DNA of 64,000 nucleotides from JBBATK01 sp044224515 (GTDB lineage: Bacteria > Bacteroidota > Ignavibacteria > Kapaibacteriales > NICIL-2): the NCBI GenBank assembly GCA_044224515.1, contig JBGAKH010000010.1:62001-126000 (forward strand), read 5' to 3'. The notes below the pieces were generated by a model, which worked only from the letters and a program-made list of their open reading frames with translations, searched no databases and was not told where the DNA came from. A program made the translations under genes and the position numbers. The stretch's first letter is position 1. Every line of letters begins with the position of its first letter. Of the stretch, positions 28,425 through 37,930 are shown piece after piece.

Positions 28425-28847
28425 CTAGGGGTTTCGTCGCATCGAATTCTGTAATTCCTTAAAGTGCGAGAGGTCGTGGGCAAGATCGCAGAGATTGCGT
28501 ATTGCGCCCGGCTGGACGTGTAGGTAGGTATCATGAAAGCGCGTTTGAATTTCTTCTTCCGCATCGCCACTAAGGAGAAGAATATGCTCGCGAAGGATAT
28601 TCATGGCATTGGCAAACTCTGTCTCGAGTTGCATAAAGCCTTCGCTGCCCGGACTGCTCTTTCGCATCACGCTGAACACCCTCCACATTGCGCTCCCATG
28701 AAAACTCAGTTCGGCAATAATGTCTGCGTTGAGTTGAAGAGCCGCTAACTCCAACAAGACAGCCACATCGTTTTTCTTGCGCAGGGAACCTTGGGAGTAC
28801 TGATCTAAGTAGTCGATTACGGCAATTGTGTCTTCCGATAGCGTCAT
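28425..28847 (-). CDS. Small helical protein of unknown function
   Basis: 140 residues with start at 28847 (MTLSEDTIAVIDYLDQYS); the open frame extends much further upstream but those residues have poor composition and overlap the neighbouring gene. The protein is predicted to be all-helical (LLELAALQLNADIIAELSFHG, LETEFANAMNILREHILLL, LCDLAHDLSHFKELQNSM). No signal peptide. It is the last gene of a minus-strand set with the next two entries and lies only 37 bases after the membrane protein at 28885. The gene set suggests a cytoplasmic partner of an envelope protein, but this is inference. Confidence 0.6.
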   Translation of the reverse strand: MTLSEDTIAVIDYLDQYSQGSLRKKNDVAVLLELAALQLNADIIAELSFHGSAMWRVFSVMRKSSPGSEGFMQLETEFANAMNILREHILLLSGDAEEEIQTRFHDTYLHVQPGAIRNLCDLAHDLSHFKELQNSMRRNP

Positions 28848-28884
28848 GATAGTGTACGTGTTAGATGTTCGTTCGCGACTTCTT

Positions 28885-29457
28885 CTACTGTGAGCGCACG
28901 GTAAACAAGACGATGACAGTTGTGGCGAGAGCACCAAGAATAATAAGCGGCTCGACGAGGTCATCCCAAGTGGAACGAGGCTGTGCGGGAAGGCTCGATG
29001 ATGTAAAGTCATACTTCGGATTTTCAACCAAGCCCACGTCGCCACGTGCAATACTATTAGAGCTCTGTCGCACGATAGGATCCAGTGTTTGCTCCGATAC
29101 CGTAGCCCGGAGTTCTACCCGAGCCTGTCGCAGCAGTGAGTCACGATCGGTGGCCGGAGCGTAGCGAACGGCACAGTCTGCGATGCCAACGTGTAGAAGT
29201 GGGGCTTTCTCTTCATTGCGTATTCCGGCAGCGGACAGTGCGCGAAGAACCTGTTGATGAATCAACCATCGGGCTGCGTGCTCGTTGACTTCCAGACGCA
29301 CTGCTGACAACTTGCGCTCGCTTAGCTGCCGAACAAGAGTTTGTGCGGCATCTAGGCTTAGTGAGTCGACGATGGTAAAATTGGATGCGGCACACAGAGC
29401 CACGGCACAAGCATGCCACAGACAAAGCGTGAATACGATTCCAAGCAGGAGCTTCAT
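28885..29457 (-). CDS. Unknown periplasmic protein with C-terminal membrane anchor
   Basis: 190 residues. An N-terminal signal (LLLGIVFTLCLWHACAVALCA) leads to a periplasmic domain containing VRQLSERKLSAVRLEVNEHAARWLIHQQVLRAL and RQARVELRATVSEQTLD. A single membrane segment (LIILGALATTVIVLFTV) closes the protein with RSQ at the end. The domain resembles sensor-like or assembly-factor domains that lack enzymatic motifs; I do not recognise the family. It sits 53 bases downstream of the OmpA-family lipoprotein gene and directly upstream of the small helical protein, so all three are probably one transcript. Confidence 0.65.
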   Translation of the reverse strand: MKLLLGIVFTLCLWHACAVALCAASNFTIVDSLSLDAAQTLVRQLSERKLSAVRLEVNEHAARWLIHQQVLRALSAAGIRNEEKAPLLHVGIADCAVRYAPATDRDSLLRQARVELRATVSEQTLDPIVRQSSNSIARGDVGLVENPKYDFTSSSLPAQPRSTWDDLVEPLIILGALATTVIVLFTVRSQ

Positions 29458-29510
29458 CAGACCTTCGTGCGGTGAAGAATTCTGCAGAAGCGCTACAACG
29501 AACTGCAGTG

Positions 29511-30755
29511 TTAATTAGTACTGGGCTTGACGTAAATACTGATGTCGGCGCGACGATCATCGTGCTTGCCACCTTTGACTTGTGCGAAGGTCTTATCGGC
29601 AAACTGTGCTCCAAAGGCTTTGAGGATCATGATATCTCGTGACAAACGCATGGCCTCAAGATACTTCATGATGGTCTCACCGCGACGCTGTGCCAGTTTC
29701 AGATTGCTGGCGTCTTTTCCGACGGCGTCGGTATGTACTTCTACAAATATGCCTTCCACTGTCTTACCTGCCACGAGGTCATTCAAAGATTGTTTGGCTT
29801 CATCGCTGAGTTTGTCATCTCCAAACTCAAAGAAGACCTGAGCCGTTTGACGTTTCACGAAGGGGTCAAAGCTCTTCATCTGCAGTTCGCCGGACGTAAA
29901 AGTGGGCAAACCGTAATTGGTTGCAATGTAGTTTTTCTGGTGCGCTTCGATCTGGCGCTCATTCCACTTGAACATAATTCCGCTGTCACCATACTGCTCG
30001 CCGGAAGCGTTGATGTCCCAGATGGTGGGATAGAGATAACGCCATCTGCCGATACACAACTCGTCCGGCTTGACCACTTTACCCTTATCGGTCACAGCAG
30101 AAGCAACAAGATCACTCTTTATACCCGGCGTCTTGTACACGAGTACTTCAGACGGTACTTTTTCGCCACTGAACTTCGTTTCGGAAGTCACTTTTGTTCC
30201 ATCTGCCTCCATGGCTGCACCGTCGTTGGTGTCAATCATGGTATCAATCAGCAAGGTTAAACCGGCTTGTACGTTCTGAGCTGTGTTGTTCTCCATGGTG
30301 TATTCAATGCGGTAGTACTGACCGAATTGACCGGGTTCAACTTCCCGAAAGTTTTTGTCGACCGGTGTCAAGGTCTGTGTTATCGTCACTCCTTCGAAGT
30401 CGAACTCAATACTGGAAAACATCGATCCACCCTCACCCCATTTACGCTGATTGCCGTAGAGATAGGTAAGAGGACCTGCCTCTGTTCTTAAGCAGGGGTT
30501 GTTGGACGCAAACTTTCCGTTGACGGAAATGACAAAGTGTGAAGTCGAATGCGGTGATGGATAACCGTACATCAAACGCTTTGTTCCGGTGCCGATCGTA
30601 AAACGTCCGTCTTCTCCGGCTGCTCCACAACCGTATTGAGGACGTTGCGTCGTTGCACAGGAACTGAACAAGGACGCAATAAGTCCAAGGATCAGCAGTG
30701 ACGACGCGAGTGAAAGGCTAGTCGAAATGAAACGTGCTTTCATAGATGTACTCAT
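29511..30755 (-). CDS. OmpA-family outer-membrane lipoprotein
   Basis: Start placed at 30755 (MSTSMKARF); 30743 and 30782 are alternatives. 414 residues. The signal segment SSLLILGLIASLFSSC ends in a lipobox. Residues ~30-290 form a domain I do not recognise, rich in beta structure, with TGTKRLMYGYPSPHSTSHFVISVNGKF near its start. The last ~110 residues are a clear OmpA/MotB-type peptidoglycan-binding domain: QVFFEFGDDKLSDEAKQSL, VEVHTDAVGKDASNLKLAQRRGE and RRADI, including the Asp and Arg that bind diaminopimelate. The protein likely tethers the outer membrane to peptidoglycan and displays the N-terminal domain. It heads the three-gene minus-strand set. Confidence 0.88.
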   Translation of the reverse strand: MSTSMKARFISTSLSLASSLLILGLIASLFSSCATTQRPQYGCGAAGEDGRFTIGTGTKRLMYGYPSPHSTSHFVISVNGKFASNNPCLRTEAGPLTYLYGNQRKWGEGGSMFSSIEFDFEGVTITQTLTPVDKNFREVEPGQFGQYYRIEYTMENNTAQNVQAGLTLLIDTMIDTNDGAAMEADGTKVTSETKFSGEKVPSEVLVYKTPGIKSDLVASAVTDKGKVVKPDELCIGRWRYLYPTIWDINASGEQYGDSGIMFKWNERQIEAHQKNYIATNYGLPTFTSGELQMKSFDPFVKRQTAQVFFEFGDDKLSDEAKQSLNDLVAGKTVEGIFVEVHTDAVGKDASNLKLAQRRGETIMKYLEAMRLSRDIMILKAFGAQFADKTFAQVKGGKHDDRRADISIYVKPSTN

Positions 30756-30869
30756 TGGTGTGAACACGCGTACGCGGATCAACGTGCACCGCTGTTTCTA
30801 GGGATGCCACCGCGCAGTCTGACGAAGTTCAAACATACGTGCCGACGTAGAATTCATACATAAGAATTT

Positions 30870-31619
30870 CTACGTATTCTTACTGTTTAGGGCTGTTTTT
30901 GGTCTCAATGCATCTTTTTCGTGCGTCTTCGCAGGGCTCGTGCCTACAACTCGAAACAGCTCGTGACCCGACGTCGAGTATTTCCGCTCAAAGGCTGTCA
31001 TCGCCTCTTCAACTTCGATGCTTTGAAGGAGAGAGTTCCATCCTGCTTCTTGTAGCACCAACGTGAATTCTTCCGCATAGTACCGCATGTTCGTTCGCAA
31101 CTCGATATTCGATGAGATTCGCAAGAGTTGAGGAAACAGAGGATGGGCATGCCATCGACGCAGCAGGTGTTCAGACTTCGGATAGGGGTTGGGGTAGTAA
31201 AGCTTGACCTCTTGCACGGTTATGTGGCGCTCGGAAAGCACTCGCCACACATCAGCGCAGTCCGCTCTGAAGCAGTCTGCATTTTCGGGCAACTTCGGAG
31301 CAACAGCCAAGCGAGCAGCGGAGTGATCCAGCCCAACAACGTAATGATGCGGATGTAAGCGTGCGACATGCAAAGTACTCTCTGCCTTGCCGCAACAGGC
31401 ATCGATGATTAATCCTTGTGAAGGGTTGGAGTGGAGTCGATGTAGGATGGCATCAACAACACTGAGATTGTGCTCTGCCACCGGTTTACGATAGTCATGC
31501 ACTTTATGCTTGCGCCACAACATTCTCAGGCGAGCACACTCTGAGGTATGAAGCTGCAGATCGGTGTGCACAGCCTTAACACGAAATGACGGCTCGCGGT
31601 CTTCCACAGTGACTTTCAT
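30870..31619 (-). CDS. trmB: TrmB-like tRNA (guanine-N7)-methyltransferase
   Basis: 249 residues. Motif I of the SAM-binding fold is IIDACCGKAESTLHVA, the acidic motif II is VVGLDHSAARL, and the TrmB signature region reads LYYPNPYPKSEHLLRRWH in place of the usual FPDPWPKxRHxKRR. The closing TAFERKYSTSGHELFRVV matches the TrmB substrate-binding tail (T-x-F-E-R-x...G). It should methylate G46 of tRNA at N7. The deviation in the signature and the 24-residue basic tail after it make it a divergent member; a YggH-like paralogue acting on another RNA is possible. The start ATG at 31619 directly abuts the stop codon of the GDPD gene (TAAATG), so translation is probably coupled. Confidence 0.75.
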   Translation of the reverse strand: MKVTVEDREPSFRVKAVHTDLQLHTSECARLRMLWRKHKVHDYRKPVAEHNLSVVDAILHRLHSNPSQGLIIDACCGKAESTLHVARLHPHHYVVGLDHSAARLAVAPKLPENADCFRADCADVWRVLSERHITVQEVKLYYPNPYPKSEHLLRRWHAHPLFPQLLRISSNIELRTNMRYYAEEFTLVLQEAGWNSLLQSIEVEEAMTAFERKYSTSGHELFRVVGTSPAKTHEKDALRPKTALNSKNT

Positions 31620-32393
31620 TTACACTGCTCGTGAGGCTAGCAGTTGCTGAATACGTTTCGGGTAGTTGGAAACCAAGGCGGTTACCGGATACTTCATAAC
31701 ATGCAGAAAGTCTTCCTCGGTATCGATGGCATACACGCCCATGTATAATCCGTGCTGGACTGCGTCGTCGCAACGTTTGTGTGTGCACTCACGAAGCGAA
31801 CACACAAAAGCTTCACAACCAATGTGAGCTGCAATTTCAGACGGTAAGCGTGGATCGTTGGGGAGTTGAATGGCAGCGGTGTGCGCTTCCGGATTCCGTT
31901 CTTTCAAGAGTCGCAAGGATTCATGATGGAAGGAACCAAAAAGTGTGTTCGCAAACATGTCTTCGTCTTTCGTGATGCTCACAATACGATCAATCCGGTC
32001 GAGCAGGTCTTCGCCCTCGTACGGAGGCTTTATCTCGATGTTTACGTAGACTTCGTACCGGCGGAGCAATCGCAGTGCTTCATGTAAAAGAGGGATTTGC
32101 TCGCCACTAAAACCTTCACCGAACCACTGGCCGGCATCGAGCGCACGCAATTCGGCAAGACTCATATTCTTCGTCTGACCGCTCCCTGACGTCGTTCTAC
32201 CCACTACATGGTCGTGCAGGAGAACCACATGCTTGTCGGAAGTGAGCCGTACGTCAATCTCTGCCATTTTCACACCGGCTTCGATTGCCGCACGCAGAGA
32301 AGCCAAAGTGTTCTCCGGAGCTTCGCCGGAAGCTCCGCGATGTGCAACAACAAAGGCTGTATGATCCTGAACAAAACTGCGGAGGCTTTTCAT
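31620..32393 (-). CDS. Glycerophosphodiester phosphodiesterase
   Basis: 257 residues, a full GDPD domain. AHRGASGEAPENTLASL holds the catalytic His and the metal-binding Glu-Asn-Thr, EIDVRLTSDKHVVLLHD provides Glu/Asp metal ligands and the second catalytic His, and VNIEIKP is the third signature. The enzyme hydrolyses glycerophosphodiesters to glycerol-3-phosphate and an alcohol. There is no signal peptide, so it acts in the cytoplasm, as in the UgpQ subgroup. It is translated just ahead of the TrmB-like gene with no gap. The relation between the two is probably only operonic. Confidence 0.93.
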   Translation of the reverse strand: MKSLRSFVQDHTAFVVAHRGASGEAPENTLASLRAAIEAGVKMAEIDVRLTSDKHVVLLHDHVVGRTTSGSGQTKNMSLAELRALDAGQWFGEGFSGEQIPLLHEALRLLRRYEVYVNIEIKPPYEGEDLLDRIDRIVSITKDEDMFANTLFGSFHHESLRLLKERNPEAHTAAIQLPNDPRLPSEIAAHIGCEAFVCSLRECTHKRCDDAVQHGLYMGVYAIDTEEDFLHVMKYPVTALVSNYPKRIQQLLASRAV

Positions 32394-32562
32394 AGTGTTC
32401 GTGTGGTGAGCACGTGCAGTGGGGTGATCGTGATCGACTCCATGTCGCCGCTGACTGACGCCGGCGCCGGAGCAAATATCGCGAAGCTCAAGGTCTCAAT
32501 GATGGCTAAACGATGAAGATTTCAGTTAAGTTTTGTTAGAAATCTTCGTATTGAGTGCTGAT

Positions 32563-33522
32563 CTATTGATTAAAATGTCCGTCCGTTGCTCGTCGCCAAC
32601 CGCGCAAAAAGTCACGTACTTGGGTTCGCGCTTTACCGGGCATTTGCACTTCCGTGATTTCCAGACACCCGTCTGCGCAGCCTACGAACCAATGCCCATC
32701 ACGCATCTGCCATTCTCCGGAGCCGAGTCGGCCCTCGCTTGCCAGTGCCCGATAAATCTTCACTCGCTCGTTATTGAACAGAGTCCAGGCACAAGGAGAA
32801 GGCGATAAGCCATGAATGAAGTGTCGCACACGCTCTGCCGATTGTTCCCAGTCTATTGCACTGTGCTCTCTCCAGACTTTTGGAGCCGGCGAAGCTTGAC
32901 TGTCATCTTGCGCTTGAAGTTTCATGTCGCCCGATACAATCATTTCTACCGAAGCAACAGCCGCCTCGGCACCGAGGGGCATGAGAGCCGCATAGAGTTC
33001 TCCGGCAGTCATGTTTTCGGAGATCGGACATCGTTTTTGCAACAGTACATTTCCCGTATCAACCACATCATTGAGCACAAAAGCACTCACTCCGCTTTCG
33101 CGTTCTGCATTCATGATGGCGTGGTTGATCGGAGCAGCGCCGCGGTACTTCGGAAGCAGACTCGCATGAATATTGAACGCCGCTCGACTGGCAAGAGTGT
33201 ACACTGTACGTGGTAGTATGCGAAAGGCAATAACGCAGATGACCTCAGGTTGCAACTCCTGAAGGGCGTTGATAAAGTCTAGGTCAGATAACTTGTCAGG
33301 CTGAAGTATGTGAGCAATACCACACTGTTCAGCAGCAATTTTTACAGCCGAAGCTTGAAGCTGTTGACCGCGTCCTACCGGTTTATCGGGAATCGTCACC
33401 ACTGCCGATACACCAAAGCGCTCATGCAATGCCCGGAGTGCCGGCACACCGAACTCGGCAGTGCCCATAAATACGATACGTGGAGCCTTTGATACTGTGT
33501 CTGCGTGCGTAGCCGATGTCAT
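32563..33522 (-). CDS. fmt: Methionyl-tRNA formyltransferase
   Basis: 319 residues, standard length. It formylates Met-tRNA(fMet) using 10-formyltetrahydrofolate, for translation initiation. The catalytic triad is present: Asn117 and His119 in FNIHASLLPKYRGAAPI and Asp155 in NDVVDTG. The N-terminal RIVFMGTAEFGVPALRAL and the loop DKPVGRGQQL match the family. The C-terminal domain (from ~210) has AIDWEQSAERVRHFIHGLSPSPCAW and the RDFLRGWRRA end. It stands alone here, without the peptide deformylase gene often beside it. Upstream 190 bases separate it from the M16 peptidase gene on the same strand. Confidence 0.97.
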   Translation of the reverse strand: MTSATHADTVSKAPRIVFMGTAEFGVPALRALHERFGVSAVVTIPDKPVGRGQQLQASAVKIAAEQCGIAHILQPDKLSDLDFINALQELQPEVICVIAFRILPRTVYTLASRAAFNIHASLLPKYRGAAPINHAIMNAERESGVSAFVLNDVVDTGNVLLQKRCPISENMTAGELYAALMPLGAEAAVASVEMIVSGDMKLQAQDDSQASPAPKVWREHSAIDWEQSAERVRHFIHGLSPSPCAWTLFNNERVKIYRALASEGRLGSGEWQMRDGHWFVGCADGCLEITEVQMPGKARTQVRDFLRGWRRATDGHFNQ

Positions 33523-33714
33523 AATGTAGAATTGTGAGCAGGAGTATGGTAGAGGAACGAAGCGGTCTCGTGATGGTACTGTTCAATCTCAACAATCGAT
33601 CTTGTTACTGAATTCGTCGATGCCAATGAATGCAGAATACGTGTACAGGGCAACAGAAAAAGTAAACGACAAAACGAGTGATTCGCCGTCGCCTTATTAG
33701 GGCTGACAAGTTTT

Positions 33715-35064
33715 CTATAAATTCTCCGTACCGCGAATGCGAACCACAGTCCACGAATCGGGAACACACATTTCATCCGCTAGCTCGTTAAGTTCGTTGA
33801 GACTGACCTTGTCGATAGCGTTCAAGCTCTCGAGCACATCTTCGTGGTGCAATTCTTCAAGTTCCGCTTTTGCCAGAGAGTTCATGCGCGCAGACATACT
33901 TTCAAGTCCCATGATAATTGAAGACTTCAACTGTTCTTTTGCTCGTGCGACTTCCGTAGGTCTTAAACCTTTGACAACGAGCAGATTCAGTTCACGTCGT
34001 ATGAGTTCTTCTGTTTTCGAAAGCTTAGAGTGTTCCGTGCCGGCATAGACCGACAGCACACCACAGTCTGTCAACAACTGCAATGATGAGTACAGTGAGT
34101 ATGCAACTCCTTTTCGCTCACGAATACGCTGGTGCAATCGTGAACTCATCCCATCACCAAGAATGGTATTCAGCAATGCCAATGCCCAACGCTGATTGTG
34201 ACGCACTCCAACGGTCCGTCGAGCCATGAGTAAATGCGACTGACTAAAGGGTCGTTCCATCTGCACCTGCTTAGGCTTCACGCTGCCGGGAGTCTTGCGA
34301 ACTTTGGTGTCGGCTTTGCGAGATTTTGAGGAAAACAGTGTGCGACACTGCGCAACGAGCTCTTCATGATCTACCGCCCCTGCAACCGCTACGAGAATTT
34401 TGGGAGCGATGTAATGCGCATGGTGAAAGTCCGACAAATCCTTGACGCGCAAGGCACTCACAGTAGAGGCGTTTCCGGCAATCGGAAAACCAAGAGTATG
34501 TGAAGCAAAAAGTGCTTGCTCCGCACAGTCCAAAATGAACTCCTCCGCCTCATCTTCATATGATTTCAACTCTTCGAGAATAACTGTTCGCTCTTTCTCT
34601 ACGTCGTTCAAACGAAAGGCCGGATGCAGTACAACATCGCTGAGCAATGATAGACAACGACGGAAGTGCGGATTAAGAGCGCGGACGTAATAGCACGTTT
34701 GCTCTTTGCTCGTGAAGGCATTGATGTATGCACCCAACGATTCAAACTGTGCGGCAATTTGTCCGGAACTCCGCGTAGCGGAGCGACGAAACACTGCGTG
34801 TTCGATGAAATGCGAGACTCCGGCAACGTCGGCTGTTTCGTCGCGTGTTCCAACGTCAACCCAAATGCCGAGTGCAAATGAGCGCGCCGCAGCAACCTTC
34901 TCGCTCACAATTCGCAATCCGTTTGGAAGGACTGTGCGATGGATTCCGGGAGCTACCTCTCTTGTCAGTACAGTATCGCGCACAGACGTGCGTCCGCTTT
35001 GCGATGGGACATTGCGATCTCGCTTCTGTTGATGTTTCGTGGTACTGGTACTCTTCGTCTTCAT
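33715..35064 (-). CDS. M16-family zinc peptidase (processing peptidase-like)
   Basis: 449 residues. The zinc motif HFIEH is at residues 85-89, with the downstream Glu in the VILEELKSYEDEAEEF segment completing the HxxEH...E inverted zincin site. The N-terminal LPNGLRIVSEKVAAARSFALGIWVDVGTRDE and the C-terminal half, including RIRERKGVAYSLYSS, are typical of the bacterial single-chain relatives of mitochondrial processing peptidase. The first ~30 residues are basic and Ser/Thr-rich without a hydrophobic core, so it is likely cytoplasmic. It would degrade short peptides. It is divergent from the hybrid kinase gene, with 191 bases between the starts. Confidence 0.93.
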   Translation of the reverse strand: MKTKSTSTTKHQQKRDRNVPSQSGRTSVRDTVLTREVAPGIHRTVLPNGLRIVSEKVAAARSFALGIWVDVGTRDETADVAGVSHFIEHAVFRRSATRSSGQIAAQFESLGAYINAFTSKEQTCYYVRALNPHFRRCLSLLSDVVLHPAFRLNDVEKERTVILEELKSYEDEAEEFILDCAEQALFASHTLGFPIAGNASTVSALRVKDLSDFHHAHYIAPKILVAVAGAVDHEELVAQCRTLFSSKSRKADTKVRKTPGSVKPKQVQMERPFSQSHLLMARRTVGVRHNQRWALALLNTILGDGMSSRLHQRIRERKGVAYSLYSSLQLLTDCGVLSVYAGTEHSKLSKTEELIRRELNLLVVKGLRPTEVARAKEQLKSSIIMGLESMSARMNSLAKAELEELHHEDVLESLNAIDKVSLNELNELADEMCVPDSWTVVRIRGTENL

Positions 35065-35255
35065 GCCGTTACTATTTTCCTGAGATCAAATTTACGTCGA
35101 AGGCGCTTCGCGACTATCTTTGTTTCGCAACGATCTCGACATTGCGGGGTCCCGGGTTTAAGAAAAACGCGGAATTGATCCTTTGGGCGATGTTTTTCGT
35201 GGTAGCGCTGCAGCAATGTATATACTTCCAAACGATAGTCTTTTAGCTGACAATT

Positions 35256-37442
35256 ATGACTAGTGACGACATTTTACGCCGATTGCAACAGTATCCGGCG
35301 TTTCGATCTATAGAACGGACACTCATCGATCAGAATGCCCGACATATTCGTGTGGAAGACTACCACGATGGAGATTGCATCATCCGAGAGAACGAGAGCG
35401 GTGATCGCGTGTATATTCTGAGTTCCGGATCGGTAGTCGTACACCGAGATGGCTTTACCATCGCTCACATTCCTGCCGTCAACATGTTCGGCGAGATGTC
35501 GATCCTCGACTCGAAGCCTCGATCTGTCTCCATCTCGGCGCAAGGTAAGGTGGAACTCGTGAGCATTGAACGTGAAGGCATGCTCCACCTCATGCAAGCT
35601 TCTCCTGAGCTCATGCAGGCTATTCTCATCATCCTCACGCAACGCTTACGTGAACAAGACAATGCCATTGTACTCGAACTGCAGTCGCGAGAAGCCGTGT
35701 TGCAACGTCAGGTAGAAGAGCAAACGCAACTCTACAAAGAACAGAAAGAAATCGCGGAAGCTCAGCGTGCACGAGCAGAGCAAAGCGAGAAGTTTGAGCA
35801 AGAGTTTCTTGCAAACATGAGTCACGAGATCCGCACACCAATGAATGCGGTCATAGGAATGACCAATCTCCTGCTCGAGAAAAATCCTCGCGAAGATCAA
35901 CTTCGCTACTTGCAAGGCATCAAGCGAGCCTCAGATATCCTTCTTGTGATTATCAATGACATCTTGGACCTCAGTAAAATCGAGGCAGGTAAGATGGACA
36001 TTGAATCCGTACCCTTCAGCGTCCGCGATGTCGTACATTTGGTGACCCAAACTCTACACGTGAAAGCAGAAGAAAAAGGTACAACGCTCATTGAGGATAT
36101 CGATGACGATGTGGCTCCGCTTGTCTTTGGCGACCCCACTCGCTTGAATCAGATCATTGTTAACCTGGTCGGAAACGCTATCAAGTTTACTGATCACGGA
36201 CACGTCCGTATTCACGTGCGCAACTCTATCGAAGCCTTCATGGGATCTTCCGATTTGCGTAATCCGAAGGCTGAGGACCAACAATATGAGTATCGCTACG
36301 TTGAGTTTAGTGTAAGCGATACCGGGCAAGGTATGACGGAAGAGCAGTTGGCTAAGTTGTTTACTTCATTCCAGCAGGCATCAGCCAGCGTAGCCCGCAC
36401 CCACGGTGGAACAGGTCTCGGTTTGTCGATCTCCAAACAACTCGTCGAACTGCAAAAAGGTAGCATTTCCGCAAGTAGCACTCCCGGTCAAGGCAGCACC
36501 TTCAGCTTTCGTCTGCCATACCGTCTCGCTACCGATGTGGCCTTTGAGAAGCAAGACAATGCCATTAGCACATCGATCCTCGAGCGTATGCGTGCATTGA
36601 GAGTGTTGTTGGTCGATGACGACGAGTACAATCGTGTTGTGGCAACCGACACGCTTGAACTAAAGCTACCCGGAATCAACATCATGAGCGCAGTCGATGG
36701 TGTTGAAGCGCTGGACTCCTTTCATACCCACGAGTTTGATATCATCCTGATGGATGTCAACATGCCTCGAATGGATGGACTGGAAGCGACCCGTCGAATT
36801 CGAAGTAGTGCACACGCTCATCACGGCATTCCCATTATCGCTCTGACCGCCTCTGCTGTTGGCAAGGACGTAGGGCGATGTGTGGAAGCCGGCATGAACG
36901 CGTACGTGGTTAAGCCTTTTCGAGCCGAAGAGTTGTTGAATTGTATGGTGCAGGTTCTTTACCAAGAAGCAGCGCACAAACCGGACCTGACTACCGAGAC
37001 TGCAGCATCTGCAACATCTGCGTCAACTCTCGAGCCGCAGGCTCGAGCTACTAATGAGTCTCCCACAAATACCCCGGCGCCTAACACACCCATCGACGAA
37101 GACCTCGACGCGCTTGTGGATCTAACGTTCTTGAAGGAGTTCTGCGAGGGCGATGAACAGCGAGTGCGCAAGTATCTTGGCATGTATCTCAAGAATGCAC
37201 GAGGTCTGGTTGAGTCTTTGCAAGCTGCTTCGGCTGCAGGTCAACACACGGAGCTAAAGCGCTTCGCACACACACTGAAATCACAGTTTATGTATCTCGG
37301 CATGAAAAGAGCACGTGAGTTGGCGTTGTACATCGAGACGGAATCCGCAGCCGGACGTGTCGACAGCTCGGTGTATGAGGCTATCGAACATTTGGTGACG
37401 CTCTGCGCTCGAAGCTTCGCCGAGTTGGAGACCATGTGTTAG
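35256..37442 (+). CDS. Hybrid histidine kinase with cyclic-nucleotide-binding-like input, receiver and Hpt domains
   Basis: 728 residues with no membrane segment, so cytoplasmic. Residues ~15-125 form a cNMP-binding-like domain (GDCIIRENESGDRVYILSSG, FGEMSILDSKPRSVS). A coiled coil (~130-185) leads to HisKA with phospho-acceptor His190 in NMSHEIRTPMN, then an HATPase domain (~295-415) with NLVGNAIKF, DTGQGM and GGTGLGLSI. A receiver (~445-565) carries Asp500 in LMDVNMPRMDG and VKPF. A Thr/Ala-rich linker precedes an Hpt domain with His672 in AHTLKSQ. All phosphorelay parts are thus on one chain. In the cyclic-nucleotide domain the phosphate-binding Arg segment is altered (SKPRSVS has one Arg), so ligand binding needs proof. 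No output regulator is adjacent. Confidence 0.95.
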   Translation: MTSDDILRRLQQYPAFRSIERTLIDQNARHIRVEDYHDGDCIIRENESGDRVYILSSGSVVVHRDGFTIAHIPAVNMFGEMSILDSKPRSVSISAQGKVELVSIEREGMLHLMQASPELMQAILIILTQRLREQDNAIVLELQSREAVLQRQVEEQTQLYKEQKEIAEAQRARAEQSEKFEQEFLANMSHEIRTPMNAVIGMTNLLLEKNPREDQLRYLQGIKRASDILLVIINDILDLSKIEAGKMDIESVPFSVRDVVHLVTQTLHVKAEEKGTTLIEDIDDDVAPLVFGDPTRLNQIIVNLVGNAIKFTDHGHVRIHVRNSIEAFMGSSDLRNPKAEDQQYEYRYVEFSVSDTGQGMTEEQLAKLFTSFQQASASVARTHGGTGLGLSISKQLVELQKGSISASSTPGQGSTFSFRLPYRLATDVAFEKQDNAISTSILERMRALRVLLVDDDEYNRVVATDTLELKLPGINIMSAVDGVEALDSFHTHEFDIILMDVNMPRMDGLEATRRIRSSAHAHHGIPIIALTASAVGKDVGRCVEAGMNAYVVKPFRAEELLNCMVQVLYQEAAHKPDLTTETAASATSASTLEPQARATNESPTNTPAPNTPIDEDLDALVDLTFLKEFCEGDEQRVRKYLGMYLKNARGLVESLQAASAAGQHTELKRFAHTLKSQFMYLGMKRARELALYIETESAAGRVDSSVYEAIEHLVTLCARSFAELETMC

Positions 37443-37479
37443 CTCGAGGAATCCTAGAGTGACTATCCTTTAAGGACAC

Positions 37480-37720
37480 AAAAAAAGCCCTCTGCCGCGA
37501 AGACTGTGACTCTCAGAACACAGCATTACGCTCAAAGGGCTTATCAAACCTGTGCATCCTTCTTTGGTCGCGTTCTTGCGAACATCGCGCGTCCCGACCC
37601 ATTTCCTCATTTTCACATCTTCAGAAGGAATACCCTCGGACATAGTAATCGGGACGCGTGAGTGGCTCTACGACCTGCCATTTCTGATGTTCGAAAGTCG
37701 CAACGGAGGTTGCACAATCA
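37480..37720 (-). ncRNA. Candidate structured RNA with terminator (minus strand)
   Basis: No protein frame is convincing here, yet the sequence is unusually able to pair. On the minus strand, in order: hairpin GCAAC/GTTGC (37713-37700), a long-range helix CGCGTCCCGA/TCGGGACGCG (37658-37649 with 37597-37588), a GTTC-GCAA-GAAC hairpin with a GNRA loop (37583-37572), an inner CTGTG/CACAG hairpin (37523-37504) and an outer AAGCCCT/AGGGCTT stem (37542-37485) followed by seven T. This resembles a small RNA ending in an intrinsic terminator. I do not recognise a known family; it does not show the conserved cores of tmRNA, RNase P RNA or SRP RNA. The 5' end is uncertain. It could instead be the trailer of the pentapeptide gene. 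Confidence 0.4.
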
Positions 37721-37930
37721 ATAACCGGAGCGGCCACGCTTCGTTACTGAAATTGAACAGGAAATTAGAATCTTAACAAAAAGGACGCAGAATTGGACCG
37801 GAATTCAATCCGAACTGTTTGATTCTCGGTATCGTTCGGTTCGCGATGAACAATGATACTTTAGGTACCGAGCGGGATCGAAGCAGGTGCATTTGAGCGT
37901 TGAGCTGAAAGAACAGCAACGACGGCGCAA

